A DNA stretch of 45,950 nt from Shimia abyssi. Its GTDB lineage: Bacteria > Pseudomonadota > Alphaproteobacteria > Rhodobacterales > Rhodobacteraceae. Below the pieces are notes generated by a model. That model saw only the letters and a program-made list of their open reading frames with translations. It did not search any database and was not told the origin of the DNA. The translations under genes and the position numbers were made by a program. This document shows positions 1 through 9,265 of this stretch, one piece after another. Location: NCBI RefSeq assembly GCF_003014475.1, contig NZ_PYGJ01000024.1, forward strand, positions 1-45,950. The letters run 5' to 3'. The first letter of the stretch is position 1; each line of letters begins with the position of its first letter.

Positions 1-95
1 CCCTCAATCCATCAGAAAAACGCCTAAGCCATCGTCACGCCAAATGGCCGGCTTTTACTCCGCCACACTGGCAGGTTTTTAATCCGCCGTTGACA
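1..95 (-). mobile_element. IS21-type insertion sequence end (left window edge)
   Basis: These 95 bases are the exact reverse complement of the last 95 bases of the window, and identity stops at base 95. The outer end reads TGTCA on the minus strand, giving the TG...CA termini usual for transposons. Two near-identical 20-mers with a GGCGGAxTAAAA core lie at 69-88 and 45-64 (17 of 20 matching), spaced by 24 bases. Multiple terminal repeats of this sort are typical of IS21-family elements. The body of the element (istA/istB) would lie to the left, outside the window. The family assignment is by recognition and no transposase is visible. Confidence 0.75.
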
Positions 96-198
96 TACGC
101 CAAACCCTGACTACGGTGGCAAAGAACGTGTCAGGAGAGAGGGTTTCCAATGTATTGATCACCGACATTGGCCGACAAGATGTTTAGGTTCGCACGCG

Positions 199-1200
199 TT
201 AAGATTTTGTTGTCGTTTCCAGATCCGCGGCAGTCCGAAAACCGCAATTTCCAGTGGAGCTGTCCATGTCGTTACAACTTCTGGAGTGCACGTGATACCG
301 ATCACAATAGCTTTCGTGGCATAGGTACGATCCACCGCGTTGAACCTTGGGTTGTTGATCGAGCGCCGAGGCAAAGGGCTGGTCGGGCCTAATAAACTGT
401 CTTGGAAGTTCACCGTGTGAGGCATCTACCCATTCCCAGACGTTTCCGGTCATATTAAAAAGGCCAAAACCATTTGGTGGAAACGATGTAACAGGCGCGG
501 TTCCGACATATCCATCCTCTGCCGTGTTTTCGACTGGGAAATCGCCTTGCCACGTGTTCATTAGAAAATTTTCGGCAGTGTGCATTGTGCTTCCCCATGG
601 GAATTTTTTGTTTGTCAGGCCACCGCGCGCGGCGTATTCCCATTCGGCCTCATATGGCAACCGCAAACCTGCCCAAAGACAGTACGCGACGGCGTCATAC
701 CAGCAAAGATGCGTTGCCGGGTGGTCGAGACGGTCTTCAGTGTTGCTATCGGGACCTTCAGGGCAGCCCCAATAAGCGCCATCCACTTTGCGCCACCACG
801 GCAGGCCAGGTGGGCTTTCTTGCCAACGGTTAGGGTCCTGCAAAAGCAAGTAAAAAACAAAGCTCCAACCCTCTTGCTCGGCGACTGTGCGATAACCGGT
901 ATGAGAGACGAAATCTGCGTATTCTTGGTTTGAGACTGTTGTGGGCGAAATGAGAAATGGCGGGACTTTGAGCCTGCGCCGGGGGCTATCTAGATCGATT
1001 GGAAACCGAGTGGTTCGTGCGCCCATTTCAAAGAAGCCACCGTTGATAGGCACGAGATGCGCACGCAACTGTTCTTGTTTCTCGTGCGAAGCTTTGTTCA
1101 CGCACAATGCGGCATTTAGGTAGAGATCTGCGGAAGGGGAGTGCAGGTTCCAATTTGATGGAGCGCAACAAGAGTGGCTGCTTTCATGCGAGTCTGCCAA
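199..1200 (-). CDS. Formylglycine-generating enzyme (sulfatase-modifying factor)
   Basis: 333 residues. The protein oxidises the active-site cysteine of sulfatases to C-alpha-formylglycine, using O2 and copper in the aerobic family. The FGE-sulfatase fold is clear: a WYDA / LRLPYEAEWEYAARGG block (about 167-194), a GLFNMTGNVWEW block (246-257) and RGGSYLCHESYCDRY (288-302). The last holds the two catalytic, Cu-binding cysteines C294 and C299. The C-terminal SSTGNCGFR motif shows the 3' end is intact. The start is a TTG just after an in-frame TAG, with only a weak AAGG upstream. It is supported by the N-terminal CCAPS stretch common in bacterial FGEs. It is monocistronic here, and its likely client is the CSPSR sulfatase at 20107-21582. 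The IS end lies about 100 bases beyond the stop codon. Confidence 0.93.
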   Translation of the reverse strand: MADSHESSHSCCAPSNWNLHSPSADLYLNAALCVNKASHEKQEQLRAHLVPINGGFFEMGARTTRFPIDLDSPRRRLKVPPFLISPTTVSNQEYADFVSHTGYRTVAEQEGWSFVFYLLLQDPNRWQESPPGLPWWRKVDGAYWGCPEGPDSNTEDRLDHPATHLCWYDAVAYCLWAGLRLPYEAEWEYAARGGLTNKKFPWGSTMHTAENFLMNTWQGDFPVENTAEDGYVGTAPVTSFPPNGFGLFNMTGNVWEWVDASHGELPRQFIRPDQPFASALDQQPKVQRGGSYLCHESYCDRYHVHSRSCNDMDSSTGNCGFRTAADLETTTKS

Positions 1201-1356
1201 GATCTAACCTTTTCCATTACAGCCAAATTCAAATCTGAATACCAACTTGGTATCGACTTTAACAGGGCGTGAAGGCAGGTGCAGAGATCCAAACCTGTCA
1301 CTGAGGATCTCAGCGTGCGCGCTTTGAGCGAGCTTGCCAGAGAAAATACACATGTA

Positions 1357-1392
1357 TCAGGCAGATTTTACCTGTTTCTCAGGTCCGCCTGA
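1357..1392. promoter_or_regulatory. Nested inverted repeat
   Basis: An outer TCAGGC...GCCTGA pair encloses an inner ACCTG-TTTCT-CAGGT hairpin, so the segment can fold as one bulged stem-loop about 160 bases upstream of the FGE start. It lacks a flanking T-run. It could be an operator or RNA structure; its function is not known. Confidence 0.35.
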
Positions 1393-1443
1393 AACAAAAG
1401 CGTTCAAACCGCACGTTTTCGGTTTAGCAGTCTGTGGAGCCAA

Positions 1444-1462
1444 TTGAGTGAAGCTCACTCAA
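1444..1462. promoter_or_regulatory. Perfect 19-base palindrome downstream of sdaA
   Basis: TTGAGTGA-AGC-TCACTCAA is a perfect 8-bp inverted repeat about 60 bases after the sdaA stop. There is no strong T-tract on the minus strand, so it could be a weak terminator or a regulator binding site. Confidence 0.4.
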
Positions 1463-1523
1463 GCTGTGGCCTAACAACGATCTTGTTGATACGACTTTTC
1501 GAACGGCGACAGCGTGAAACTTG

Positions 1524-2939
1524 TCAACACTCCGGCAAATTGACGGCCAGCCCTCCAAGAGAAGTTTCTTTGTATTTTTCTGCCATGTCTACACCCGTTT
1601 GGCGCATGGTTTCGATGCAGTTGTCCAACGGCATAAAGTGTGTGCCATCGCCATGAAGCGCAAGCGACGCCGCTGAAACAGCTGTGATGGCACCGATACC
1701 GTTTCGTTCAATGCACGGCACTTGCACCAGCCCGTTGACCGGGTCACATGTCAGGCCAAGATGGTGTTCTAAGGCGATTTCAGCGGCATTCTCAACTTGT
1801 TCATTGGTGCCGCCAAGAGCCGCGCACAAACCTGCTGCTGCCATGGCCGATGCGCTGCCAATCTCGGCCTGGCAACCGCATTCAGCGCCTGAGATCGACG
1901 CGTTGTGTTTGACAATTCCGCCAATCGCGGCAGCGGTCAAAAGGAATGTATCGACCCCTTGTTTGGTCGCACCGTTGCAGTGATCTTGGTAGTAGCGGAT
2001 CACGGCAGGTACAACGCCTGCCGCGCCGTTAGTTGGTGAGGTGACAACCTGCCCACCCGCCGCATTCTCTTCGTTTACGGCCATTGCGTAGACAGAAAGC
2101 CAGTCGTTAATGCTATGCGGTTGCTGGCTGTTTGATCCTGTTTGATTCAACAAGCGTTGATGGATCGTGCGTGCGCGGCGTTTCACATTCAATCCGCCAG
2201 GAAGAATCCCATCATGCTCAAGACCTCGCGAAATGCAGTCGCTCATGACGCCCCAGATTTTGGCGAGACGATCGGTCAACTCTTCCGGACCAAGAACAGC
2301 CTCCTCGTTTAGGCGTTTCATCTCTGAAATGCTGAGGTTTGCCTTGGAGCCCATCGCCAACATCTCAGCAGCCGAGCCAAACGGAAAAGGGTAGCCAAGC
2401 GCTTGTTGTTCTTCGCCGAGATCGGAGGGGTCCGCATTAATTTCGGCCAGCATTTCGGCCTCAGTCATCACAAAACCGCCGCCAATGGAATAGTAGGTGT
2501 CAGATACCAAGAGCGCATTTGAAGAAGCGTAGGCTTCAAATTTTAACCCGTTCGCATGCAGAGGGAGCGCGGAGCCGAAATCAAAAACCAGATCTGAATT
2601 AGGGTTGAAATTGATATCACCAATTCCAGTCACTTTGAGCGATTTTCGGGTTTGCAGTTCGCTCAGCTGGGCTTCGGCAAGGTCGGCGTTCAAATTGTCT
2701 GGTCGAAATCCCAGCAGACCAAGCATGACCGCGCGGTCAGAGGCGTGGCCTTTGCCGGTGAAAGCAAGAGACCCGTGCAACGATGCTTTGATCCGGTCAA
2801 CGTCAGCGGCGCCAAACCGCCCGTTGTCGCCAGTCTTGAGACGATCCAGAAAGTGAACGGCCGCCGTCATTGGACCCATCGTGTGCGACGATGACGGGCC
2901 AATTCCAATTTTAAAAATATCAAAGACACTTAGGAACAT
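1524..2939 (-). CDS. sdaA: L-serine dehydratase (iron-sulfur type)
   Basis: About 471 residues, the usual size for a single-chain SdaA. The enzyme deaminates L-serine to pyruvate and ammonia with a [4Fe-4S] cluster. The N-terminal beta domain carries the [12 protein letters not shown] signature. The C-terminal catalytic domain has cysteines at 356, 398 and 409 (numbered from this start). Their 42- and 11-residue spacing equals that of the cluster ligands in the Legionella enzyme. I chose the ATG at 2939 because the family begins [20 protein letters not shown]. An ATG four codons earlier at 2951 is also possible. It follows gcvP after a strong terminator, so it may need read-through or its own promoter. 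In context it drains serine made by GlyA plus GcvTHP into pyruvate. Confidence 0.95.
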   Translation of the reverse strand: MFLSVFDIFKIGIGPSSSHTMGPMTAAVHFLDRLKTGDNGRFGAADVDRIKASLHGSLAFTGKGHASDRAVMLGLLGFRPDNLNADLAEAQLSELQTRKSLKVTGIGDINFNPNSDLVFDFGSALPLHANGLKFEAYASSNALLVSDTYYSIGGGFVMTEAEMLAEINADPSDLGEEQQALGYPFPFGSAAEMLAMGSKANLSISEMKRLNEEAVLGPEELTDRLAKIWGVMSDCISRGLEHDGILPGGLNVKRRARTIHQRLLNQTGSNSQQPHSINDWLSVYAMAVNEENAAGGQVVTSPTNGAAGVVPAVIRYYQDHCNGATKQGVDTFLLTAAAIGGIVKHNASISGAECGCQAEIGSASAMAAAGLCAALGGTNEQVENAAEIALEHHLGLTCDPVNGLVQVPCIERNGIGAITAVSAASLALHGDGTHFMPLDNCIETMRQTGVDMAEKYKETSLGGLAVNLPEC

Positions 2940-2954
2940 TAGGGCATCCATGCA

Positions 2955-2989
2955 TTAAAAAAGGCGCACCAGTACAACCGGTGCGCCTT
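2955..2989 (-). terminator. Rho-independent terminator after gcvP
   Basis: A perfect 10-bp stem, AAGGCGCACC / GGTGCGCCTT (2961-2970 and 2980-2989), has a 9-base loop. On the minus strand it is followed at once by six Ts. It sits 10 bases past the gcvP stop and just before sdaA, separating sdaA from full-level glycine-operon transcription. Confidence 0.9.
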
Positions 2990-2998
2990 GTAGTGTGT

Positions 2999-5857
2999 TT
3001 ATTCGGCAGCTTCTGCGTAAGCATCCATCGGGGGGCAAGTGCAGACAAGGTTCCGGTCGCCATAGGCGTTATCAACCCGATTGACCGGAGACCAGTATTT
3101 GTCGACACCAAGTGAGCCAGCTGGATAACACGCCGCTTCGCGGGTGTAGGGCCGATCCCAGTCACCAACCAAGTCCGCAACTGTGTGGGGCGCATTCTTG
3201 AGCGGGTTGTTGTCCGCGTCGATCTTGCCGTCAACGATGTCCTGCGCTTCGCCACGAATGGACAGCATCGCGTCGCAGAACCTGTCCAACTCGTCCTTAG
3301 GCTCAGACTCGGTTGGTTCCACCATCAGCGTACCAGCCACCGGCCAGCTCATTGTTGGCGCGTGGAAACCGCTGTCGATCAGACGTTTGGCAACGTCATC
3401 CACGCTCACGCCTGCGTCGTCGTTGAGGGGGCGTGTATCGAGAATACACTCGTGCGCCACCAGACCGCTCTCTGATGTGTAGAGGATCGGGTATGCGTCT
3501 TTGAGGCGCGCAGCGATGTAGTTGGCGTTCAGGATGGCAACCTTGGTTGCTTGAGTAAGGCCTTCTCCGCCCATCAGCAGAACATATGCCCAGCTCACAG
3601 GAAGGATTGAGGGCGAACCGAAAGGTGCCGCTGAAACCGGGCCAACGGCGGTGCCGTATTCCGGGTGACCGGGCAGGTGTTCGGTCAGGTGCGCTTTGAC
3701 ACCGATCGGACCCATGCCGGGGCCGCCTCCGCCATGCGGAATGCAGAAGGTCTTGTGCAGGTTCAGGTGGCTAACATCGCCGCCAATATCGCCTGGACGA
3801 GACAGGCCGACCATCGCGTTCATGTTGGCGCCATCGATATAAACCTGACCGCCGTGTTCGTGCGTGATCTGGCATACTTCTTGCACAGTGGTTTCAAACA
3901 CACCGTGGGTCGAAGGGTATGTGATCATACATGCGGCAAGCTGGTCAGAGTGCTTCTCTGCCTTTTCACGGAAATCGGCCAGATCGATATTGCCTTTGTC
4001 GTCTGCCTTGATCGGCACAACTTTCCAACCGACCATCTGAGCGGATGCTGGGTTCGTTCCGTGTGCCGAAGTCGGGATCAGGCAAACATTGCGGTGGCCT
4101 TCGCCACGCGCCATGTGGTAGCTGCGGATGGTCAAGAGACCGGCGTATTCACCCTGAGCACCTGAGTTGGGCTGTTGGGAAATCGCGTCGTATCCAGTGA
4201 TCTGGCACAATTTGTCGTTCAGGTCGGCAATCATCTCGTGATACCCCTGCGCCTGATCTTCGGGAACGAAGGGGTGCAGGTTGCCAAATTCGGGCCACGT
4301 CACAGGGATCATTTCGATAGTTGCGTTCAGCTTCATCGTGCACGATCCCAGCGGGATCATGGCGCGATCCAGCGCCAAATCACGGTCAGCAAGGCGACGC
4401 ATGTAGCGGGTCATCTCGGCTTCTGCCCGGTTCTTGTGGAAAATCGGGTGAGTGAGATATTCGCTTTGACGCAGTGCATAATCTGGCAAACGATAGTGTT
4501 TGATCGAGCTATCGTCAGTCTTTTCAATACCAAACGCACCCCAGACCGCCTCGATGGTTTCTGGACGGGTCTGTTCGTCGAGGCTGATTCCGACTTTGGT
4601 GTCGCCGACCTTGCGCAGATTGACCCCGCGCGCAACGGCGGCCTCCATCACGGTTTTCTGCAACGGGCCAACGTCGACAGTGATTGTGTCAAAGAAGACT
4701 TCGGGCTCTACCGAAAATCCTGCTTCCTCGAGGCCTTCGGCCATACGGCAGGTCTTGCGGTGAACCGATTGAGCGATCGCCTTGATGCCTTCGGGGCCAT
4801 GATAGACCGCGTACATCGACGCGATTACGGCCAAAAGGGCTTGTGCGGTGCACACGTTCGAGTTGGCTTTTTCGCGGCGGATGTGCTGTTCGCGTGTTTG
4901 CAGCGACAAACGATAGGCCTTGTTGCCACGGCTGTCGATGGACACACCGATAATCCGGCCCGGCATGGAGCGTTTCAGTTTATCTGACGTTGCCATGTAG
5001 GCGGCGTGCGGACCGCCATAACCCATCGGAACGCCAAAGCGTTGGGTCGAACCAATCGCAATGTCCGCCCCCATTTCGCCGGGTGACTTCAGAAGCGCGA
5101 GCGACAGGATGTCAGCGGCAACAACAGCAATCGCCTTGTGCTCATGCAGTGCAGCGATTTCATTTGTGAAGTCGCGCACATGACCATGTGTGCCGGGATA
5201 CTGGAAAATCGCACCAAAGACAGCACCTGCATCTAGCGTATCTGGATCAGCAACCACAACGTCGATGCCCAATGGCGTTGCACGCGTTTTGATCACTTCG
5301 ATTGTCTGCGGGTGGCAGTTCTTGTCGACAAAGAAAGCAGCGTTGTTGGCTTTGGAGCGGCCGCTGCGCTTGGCCATAGCCATTGCTTCCGCAGCAGCGG
5401 TGGCTTCGTCAAGCAGCGAGGCATTGGCCACGTCGAGACCGGTCAAATCGCTGACCATCGTCTGGAAATTCAGCAGAGCTTCGAGACGGCCCTGACTGAT
5501 TTCAGGCTGGTAAGGCGTGTAGGCCGTGTACCATGCTGGGTTCTCCAGAATGTTTCGCAGGATCGGCGCAGGCGTGGTGGTTCCGTGATAACCCTGACCA
5601 ATTAGCGAGGTCAGGATTTTATTCTTTTCCGCCACTTGACGCATGTGAAACAGTGCATCGCGTTCGGTCATGCCGGGGGTGCCGAAATCCAGTGGGGATT
5701 TCTGGCGAATTTCAGCTGGAACGGTGGCGTCAATCAGTGCATCGAGGCTCTCGTAACCCAGCGTATCCAGCATTTCTTTCATCTCAGCCGGAGATGGGCC
5801 GATGTGGCGACGATTTGCAAAATCGTAGGCCTGATAGTCGGTTGGTTGAAATTCCAT
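2999..5857 (-). CDS. gcvP: Glycine dehydrogenase (decarboxylating), P-protein
   Basis: 952 residues, the full length of the one-chain P-protein rather than the split GcvPA/GcvPB form. It decarboxylates glycine with PLP and passes the aminomethyl group to the lipoyl arm of GcvH. The PLP lysine is K702 in [16 protein letters not shown], followed by the glycine-rich loop. The N-terminal half carries the HIGPS and GMTERD motifs usual for the family. A GAGGATACG ribosome site precedes the ATG, 11 bases after gcvH. It is the last gene of the co-directional gcvT-gcvH-gcvP set and is closed by a terminator. Confidence 0.98.
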   Translation of the reverse strand: MEFQPTDYQAYDFANRRHIGPSPAEMKEMLDTLGYESLDALIDATVPAEIRQKSPLDFGTPGMTERDALFHMRQVAEKNKILTSLIGQGYHGTTTPAPILRNILENPAWYTAYTPYQPEISQGRLEALLNFQTMVSDLTGLDVANASLLDEATAAAEAMAMAKRSGRSKANNAAFFVDKNCHPQTIEVIKTRATPLGIDVVVADPDTLDAGAVFGAIFQYPGTHGHVRDFTNEIAALHEHKAIAVVAADILSLALLKSPGEMGADIAIGSTQRFGVPMGYGGPHAAYMATSDKLKRSMPGRIIGVSIDSRGNKAYRLSLQTREQHIRREKANSNVCTAQALLAVIASMYAVYHGPEGIKAIAQSVHRKTCRMAEGLEEAGFSVEPEVFFDTITVDVGPLQKTVMEAAVARGVNLRKVGDTKVGISLDEQTRPETIEAVWGAFGIEKTDDSSIKHYRLPDYALRQSEYLTHPIFHKNRAEAEMTRYMRRLADRDLALDRAMIPLGSCTMKLNATIEMIPVTWPEFGNLHPFVPEDQAQGYHEMIADLNDKLCQITGYDAISQQPNSGAQGEYAGLLTIRSYHMARGEGHRNVCLIPTSAHGTNPASAQMVGWKVVPIKADDKGNIDLADFREKAEKHSDQLAACMITYPSTHGVFETTVQEVCQITHEHGGQVYIDGANMNAMVGLSRPGDIGGDVSHLNLHKTFCIPHGGGGPGMGPIGVKAHLTEHLPGHPEYGTAVGPVSAAPFGSPSILPVSWAYVLLMGGEGLTQATKVAILNANYIAARLKDAYPILYTSESGLVAHECILDTRPLNDDAGVSVDDVAKRLIDSGFHAPTMSWPVAGTLMVEPTESEPKDELDRFCDAMLSIRGEAQDIVDGKIDADNNPLKNAPHTVADLVGDWDRPYTREAACYPAGSLGVDKYWSPVNRVDNAYGDRNLVCTCPPMDAYAEAAE

Positions 5858-5868
5858 CTACGTATCCT

Positions 5869-6234
5869 CTAGCCGATCAGTGCTTTGTAAGCGTCCAGAT
5901 CCATCAAGTCGTCCAGCTGACTCGCGTCAGACAGTTTGACCTTGTAGATCCAAGCATCGCCTTCGGGGCTTTCGTTCAGCGCACCAGGATTGTCGCCCAA
6001 AGTTTCATTGGCTTCCACAACTTCGCCGTCGACCGGCGCATAGATTTCGGAAGCTGCCTTGACGGATTCGATCACGCCGATTTCTTCGCCCTTTTCGAAT
6101 TCGTCACCGGTTTCTTTTTGCTCAACAAACACGATTTCGCCTAGCTGCTCGGCAGCGTGTGCCGTGATGCCAATGGTGGCGATATCGCCTTCAAAAGTGA
6201 TCCATTCGTGATCTTCAGAGTAGTAAGTTGTCAT
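5869..6234 (-). CDS. gcvH: Glycine cleavage system H protein
   Basis: 121 residues, acidic, typical for the lipoyl carrier. The lipoylated lysine is K59 in the GVIESVKAASE motif. It shuttles the aminomethyl intermediate between GcvP, GcvT and lipoamide dehydrogenase. The start has a GGGAG ribosome site. It lies 16 bases after gcvT and 11 before gcvP. A lipoyl synthase gene and a lipoamide dehydrogenase gene in the same operon would serve this protein. Confidence 0.98.
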   Translation of the reverse strand: MTTYYSEDHEWITFEGDIATIGITAHAAEQLGEIVFVEQKETGDEFEKGEEIGVIESVKAASEIYAPVDGEVVEANETLGDNPGALNESPEGDAWIYKVKLSDASQLDDLMDLDAYKALIG

Positions 6235-6250
6235 GTGATGTGCTCCCGAT

Positions 6251-7351
6251 TTAGCGCTTGTAGTTTTGTTTTACAAAAGGAAGGGCGACGATTTCCGCCG
6301 GTTGGGCTTTGCCCCGGATGATCAGGTTAACCTTCTCGCCCGCGGTGCCGTGTCCTGCTGAAACATAGCCCATGGCAACGGGTCCGCCAACGGTTGGCCC
6401 AAAGCTGCCAGAGGTGATCTGACCGATAGTGTTGCCTTCCAGGCATTGTACTTCGACGCCTTGGCGGGCCGGTGCGCGGCCATCTGGTTTAATGCCCACC
6501 AAGCGGCGCGCTGCGCCTTCGGCGAGTTCTTTTTGAACGCGTGCGGCACCGGGAAACCCGCCTTCTTCTTTGCGACGTTTTTGAATTGCCCATGCCAGCG
6601 AGGCTTCGATTGGGGAAGTCGACTGATCGATGTCGTTGCCATAAAGGCAAAGACCAGATTCGAGACGCAAGCTGTCACGTGCGCCTAGACCAGCTGGTTC
6701 GCAGTCTTCATGCGCCAGAAAGGCGCGCGAAACTTCGATCGCTTTGTCCTCTGGGATCGAAATTTCGTAACCGTCTTCGCCAGTATAGCCCAAGCGGGAG
6801 ATGCGGCATTCGATGCCGTTGATTTCGTCCAGTGTGGTTTCCATGAAGTTCAGCTCACGGGCTGCCGGGCACAGGTCGCCCACGACGTCTTCTGCCTTGG
6901 GGCCCTGAACGGCAACAAGCGCACGATCGAAGATTTCGGTGACTTCGACGCCGTCTAGATTTGCCTGCATGTGCGGGATGTCTTGGTGACGCAGTGCTGC
7001 GTTGACAACGACAAAGAAATAGTCGCCTGCATTGGCGACAATTAAGTCGTCCATTATGCCGCCGTCTTCGTTGGTGAAAAAGCCATAGCGCGCTTTGCCA
7101 GGCTTAAGCGTTGCATAGGCCTGTGGGCACAGCGCTTCGAGCTTTTCGCCAACGTTGTCACCGCGCAAGATCACTTGACCCATATGGCTGACGTCAAACA
7201 AAGCAGCTTTTTCACGGCAATGTTTGTGCTCTCCCATGATGCCCATGGGGTACTGAACAGGCATTTCCCAGCCTGCGAAATCGACCATTTTTCCACCGAG
7301 TTCAACGTGGAGGTCATAAAGCGGGGTACGTTTCGGAGAATTGTCAGACAT
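6251..7351 (-). CDS. gcvT: Aminomethyltransferase, T-protein
   Basis: 366 residues. It transfers the aminomethyl carbon from GcvH to tetrahydrofolate, giving 5,10-methylene-THF and ammonia. The N-terminal TPLYDLHVELGGKMVDFAGWEMPVQY and the later GYTGEDGYEI motif are diagnostic of GcvT. The ATG at 7351 matches the family N-terminus. The reading frame extends 19 codons further upstream without support. Two more GcvT-like domains occur fused to FAD domains at 15265-20102, so three folate-binding modules of this fold lie within 14 kb. Confidence 0.97.
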   Translation of the reverse strand: MSDNSPKRTPLYDLHVELGGKMVDFAGWEMPVQYPMGIMGEHKHCREKAALFDVSHMGQVILRGDNVGEKLEALCPQAYATLKPGKARYGFFTNEDGGIMDDLIVANAGDYFFVVVNAALRHQDIPHMQANLDGVEVTEIFDRALVAVQGPKAEDVVGDLCPAARELNFMETTLDEINGIECRISRLGYTGEDGYEISIPEDKAIEVSRAFLAHEDCEPAGLGARDSLRLESGLCLYGNDIDQSTSPIEASLAWAIQKRRKEEGGFPGAARVQKELAEGAARRLVGIKPDGRAPARQGVEVQCLEGNTIGQITSGSFGPTVGGPVAMGYVSAGHGTAGEKVNLIIRGKAQPAEIVALPFVKQNYKR

Positions 7352-7380
7352 GTCTGTGATCCCGGAAGTGTGTTGACGTA

Positions 7381-7794
7381 TCAGTCGCGAACGACGGTGA
7401 CTGTGCAATGCGCGTTGCGCACGACACGTGCGAGGTTCGGGCCAATTTCGTAGTTCGGAAAATCGCCCTTGGCCGAAGCCATAATGATCATGTCATAGCC
7501 GTCCTTGTGGGCCAGCTTGAGTATTTCACGATAGACGCTGCCTTCGATGATGTGAACCGGCACATGCGCGGCGTCGTTGTTGGCAAGGATGGTCTCGACT
7601 TTCCCACGGACAAAGTCCTTGGCACCTGCGCCGTATCCCTGTGGCAGGTTTGGCAGTTGGATGATCTCGGGGATGACCTCAACGGCATGCAGCTCTGCGC
7701 CATAAAACTTGGCCTGCTCCAGTGCGAGCGGCAGGGCCTTTTTCCACGAACGGTCGTCTGTATGATCAATCGGCAGCAGGATTTTGGTGGCCAT
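7381..7794 (-). CDS. Universal stress protein (UspA family)
   Basis: 137 residues, a single Usp domain beginning MATKILLPIDHTDD. The second half has the usual alpha/beta pattern ending HCTVTVVRD. The ATP-binding G-x2-G-x9-G-[ST] motif is not evident, so it may be a non-ATP-binding Usp. The ATG at 7794 has a strong GAGGAGAAA ribosome site; the longer frame running into the symporter gene is not real. Its place between the symporter and gcvT suggests a role tied to the glycine operon, but its exact function is unknown. Confidence 0.85.
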   Translation of the reverse strand: MATKILLPIDHTDDRSWKKALPLALEQAKFYGAELHAVEVIPEIIQLPNLPQGYGAGAKDFVRGKVETILANNDAAHVPVHIIEGSVYREILKLAHKDGYDMIIMASAKGDFPNYEIGPNLARVVRNAHCTVTVVRD

Positions 7795-7834
7795 TTGTCT
7801 TTCTCCTCGAGGTAGGAATACAATTGATGCACGA

Positions 7835-7850
7835 GGGGCCATGCGGCCCC
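7835..7850. promoter_or_regulatory. Short GC hairpin between symporter gene and usp
   Basis: GGGGCC-ATGC-GGCCCC lies in the 71-base gap after the symporter gene. There is no T-run. It may stabilise or attenuate the polycistronic mRNA at this point. Confidence 0.4.
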
Positions 7851-7865
7851 CCGGCCAGTGTTGCT

Positions 7866-9239
7866 TTATTCGGCAGCCGTGCCGCTCGGCTCTTCTGATT
7901 GACCGCCCGAGGCAAAGAACTCCTTGGTCAATTTGAAGACGATTGGGCTCAGCAGTGCCAGCGCAATCAGGTTCGGGATTGCCATCATGGCGTTGAGCGT
8001 ATCCGCCAGAAGCCAGATAAAGCCCAGATCTGCGGTCGCACCGAAGTAGATCATCACGATCCAAAGGAACCGGTAAGGGATCAATGCGCGATGGCCAAAG
8101 AAGAAACCGACGCATTTTTCACCATAGAAGGACCAGCCTAGGATGGTTGTGAAGGCAAAGATCGACAGCGCGACTGCGATCAGGTAACCGCCGATACCCG
8201 GCAATGTCAGTTCAAACGCGAGGCTGGTCAGTGCAGCACCGGATTCTCCAGATGTCCAAGCACCGGAGGCGATGATGGCAAGGCCAGTAATCGAGCAGAC
8301 GATGATCGTGTCGATGAACGTACCCAGCATGGCAACCAGACCTTGGTTAACTGGGCCTTTGGTCGATGCAGCAGCGTGCGCGATTGGGGCCGAACCCAGA
8401 CCAGCTTCGTTCGAAAAGACACCACGTGCCACGCCAAAGCGGATCGCCGCCCAGACCGCTGCACCGGCAAAACCACCTTCAGCAGCAGACGGAGTGAATG
8501 CGTGAGTGAAGACAAGGTTCAGCGCATAGCCGATGTTGCCGATATTGATCAGCAGCACCAGAAGGCCAGCGACAATATATGCAACCGCCATAAACGGAAC
8601 CAGCTTACCTGCGACCGCGCCGATGCGTGTAATGCCACCCAGAATAACAGCTGCGGTCAACACCATGAGAACAACGCCAGTAACCGAAGTGTTCAGGCCA
8701 AAGTTGGCTTCCAGTACTTGTGCAACACCGTTGGCCTGCACGCCATTGCCGATGCCAAATGCTGCGATCGCACCAAACAGAGCGAATGCACCACCGAGCC
8801 AGGCCCATTTGGAACCGAGGCCGTTTTTGATGTAGTACATCGGGCCGCCAACGTAGTTGCCCAGTTCATCAGTCTCGCGATACTTCACCGCCAGCACAGC
8901 TTCGGCATACTTGGTGGCCATGCCCACCAAGGCGGTCATCCACATCCAGAATAATGCGCCTGGACCGCCCAGGAAGACAGCAGTGGCCACACCAGCGATG
9001 TTGCCGGTACCGATGGTTGCCGAGAGCGATGTCATAAGCGCGTTAAACGGGCTGATCTGGCCTTCGCCTTGCCCTTCACGGCCTTTGAACAGCAGGCTGA
9101 AGCCCGTGCCCAGCTTTAGGATCGGCATGAACTTCAGGCCGACTTGCAAAAAGAAGCCTACGCCGAGAATGAGGACCAGCATTAGCGGCCCCCACACGAC
9201 GCCATTGATGGCTCCTACGATTGAATTTAACGCTTCCAT
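7866..9239 (-). CDS. Sodium:alanine/glycine symporter (AGCS family)
   Basis: 457 residues with about ten or eleven hydrophobic membrane segments. The SLSATIGTGNIAGVATA stretch near residue 75 and the FSNEAGLGSAPIAHAAA stretch near residue 280 are hallmarks of the AGCS (DagA/AgcS) family of Na+-coupled alanine or glycine transporters. It lies in the inner membrane. Its position between lipA and usp in a glycine-cleavage operon makes glycine the likely substrate; that is inference from context. Confidence 0.93.
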   Translation of the reverse strand: MEALNSIVGAINGVVWGPLMLVLILGVGFFLQVGLKFMPILKLGTGFSLLFKGREGQGEGQISPFNALMTSLSATIGTGNIAGVATAVFLGGPGALFWMWMTALVGMATKYAEAVLAVKYRETDELGNYVGGPMYYIKNGLGSKWAWLGGAFALFGAIAAFGIGNGVQANGVAQVLEANFGLNTSVTGVVLMVLTAAVILGGITRIGAVAGKLVPFMAVAYIVAGLLVLLINIGNIGYALNLVFTHAFTPSAAEGGFAGAAVWAAIRFGVARGVFSNEAGLGSAPIAHAAASTKGPVNQGLVAMLGTFIDTIIVCSITGLAIIASGAWTSGESGAALTSLAFELTLPGIGGYLIAVALSIFAFTTILGWSFYGEKCVGFFFGHRALIPYRFLWIVMIYFGATADLGFIWLLADTLNAMMAIPNLIALALLSPIVFKLTKEFFASGGQSEEPSGTAAE

Positions 9240-9265
9240 GGTTTCCCTCCCATTTGCGTTTTGGT

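Larger units (their letters stand above)
1201..1523. other. Intergenic region between sdaA and the FGE gene
   Basis: This 323-base non-coding stretch lies downstream of sdaA and upstream of the FGE gene, both on the minus strand. It must hold the FGE promoter and any sdaA terminator. I see two structured sites, at 1357-1392 and 1444-1462 (listed separately), and no convincing small gene. Short reading frames here lack ribosome binding sites and family similarity. Confidence 0.6.

Noticed and set aside
159..425. Small minus-strand frame at the left edge
   Set aside because: It overlaps the C-terminal coding part of the FGE gene in another frame and has no supporting signal.
4175..4987. Open frame of 270 codons antisense to gcvP
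   Set aside because: Fully covered by an intact P-protein gene; no motif or ribosome site of its own.
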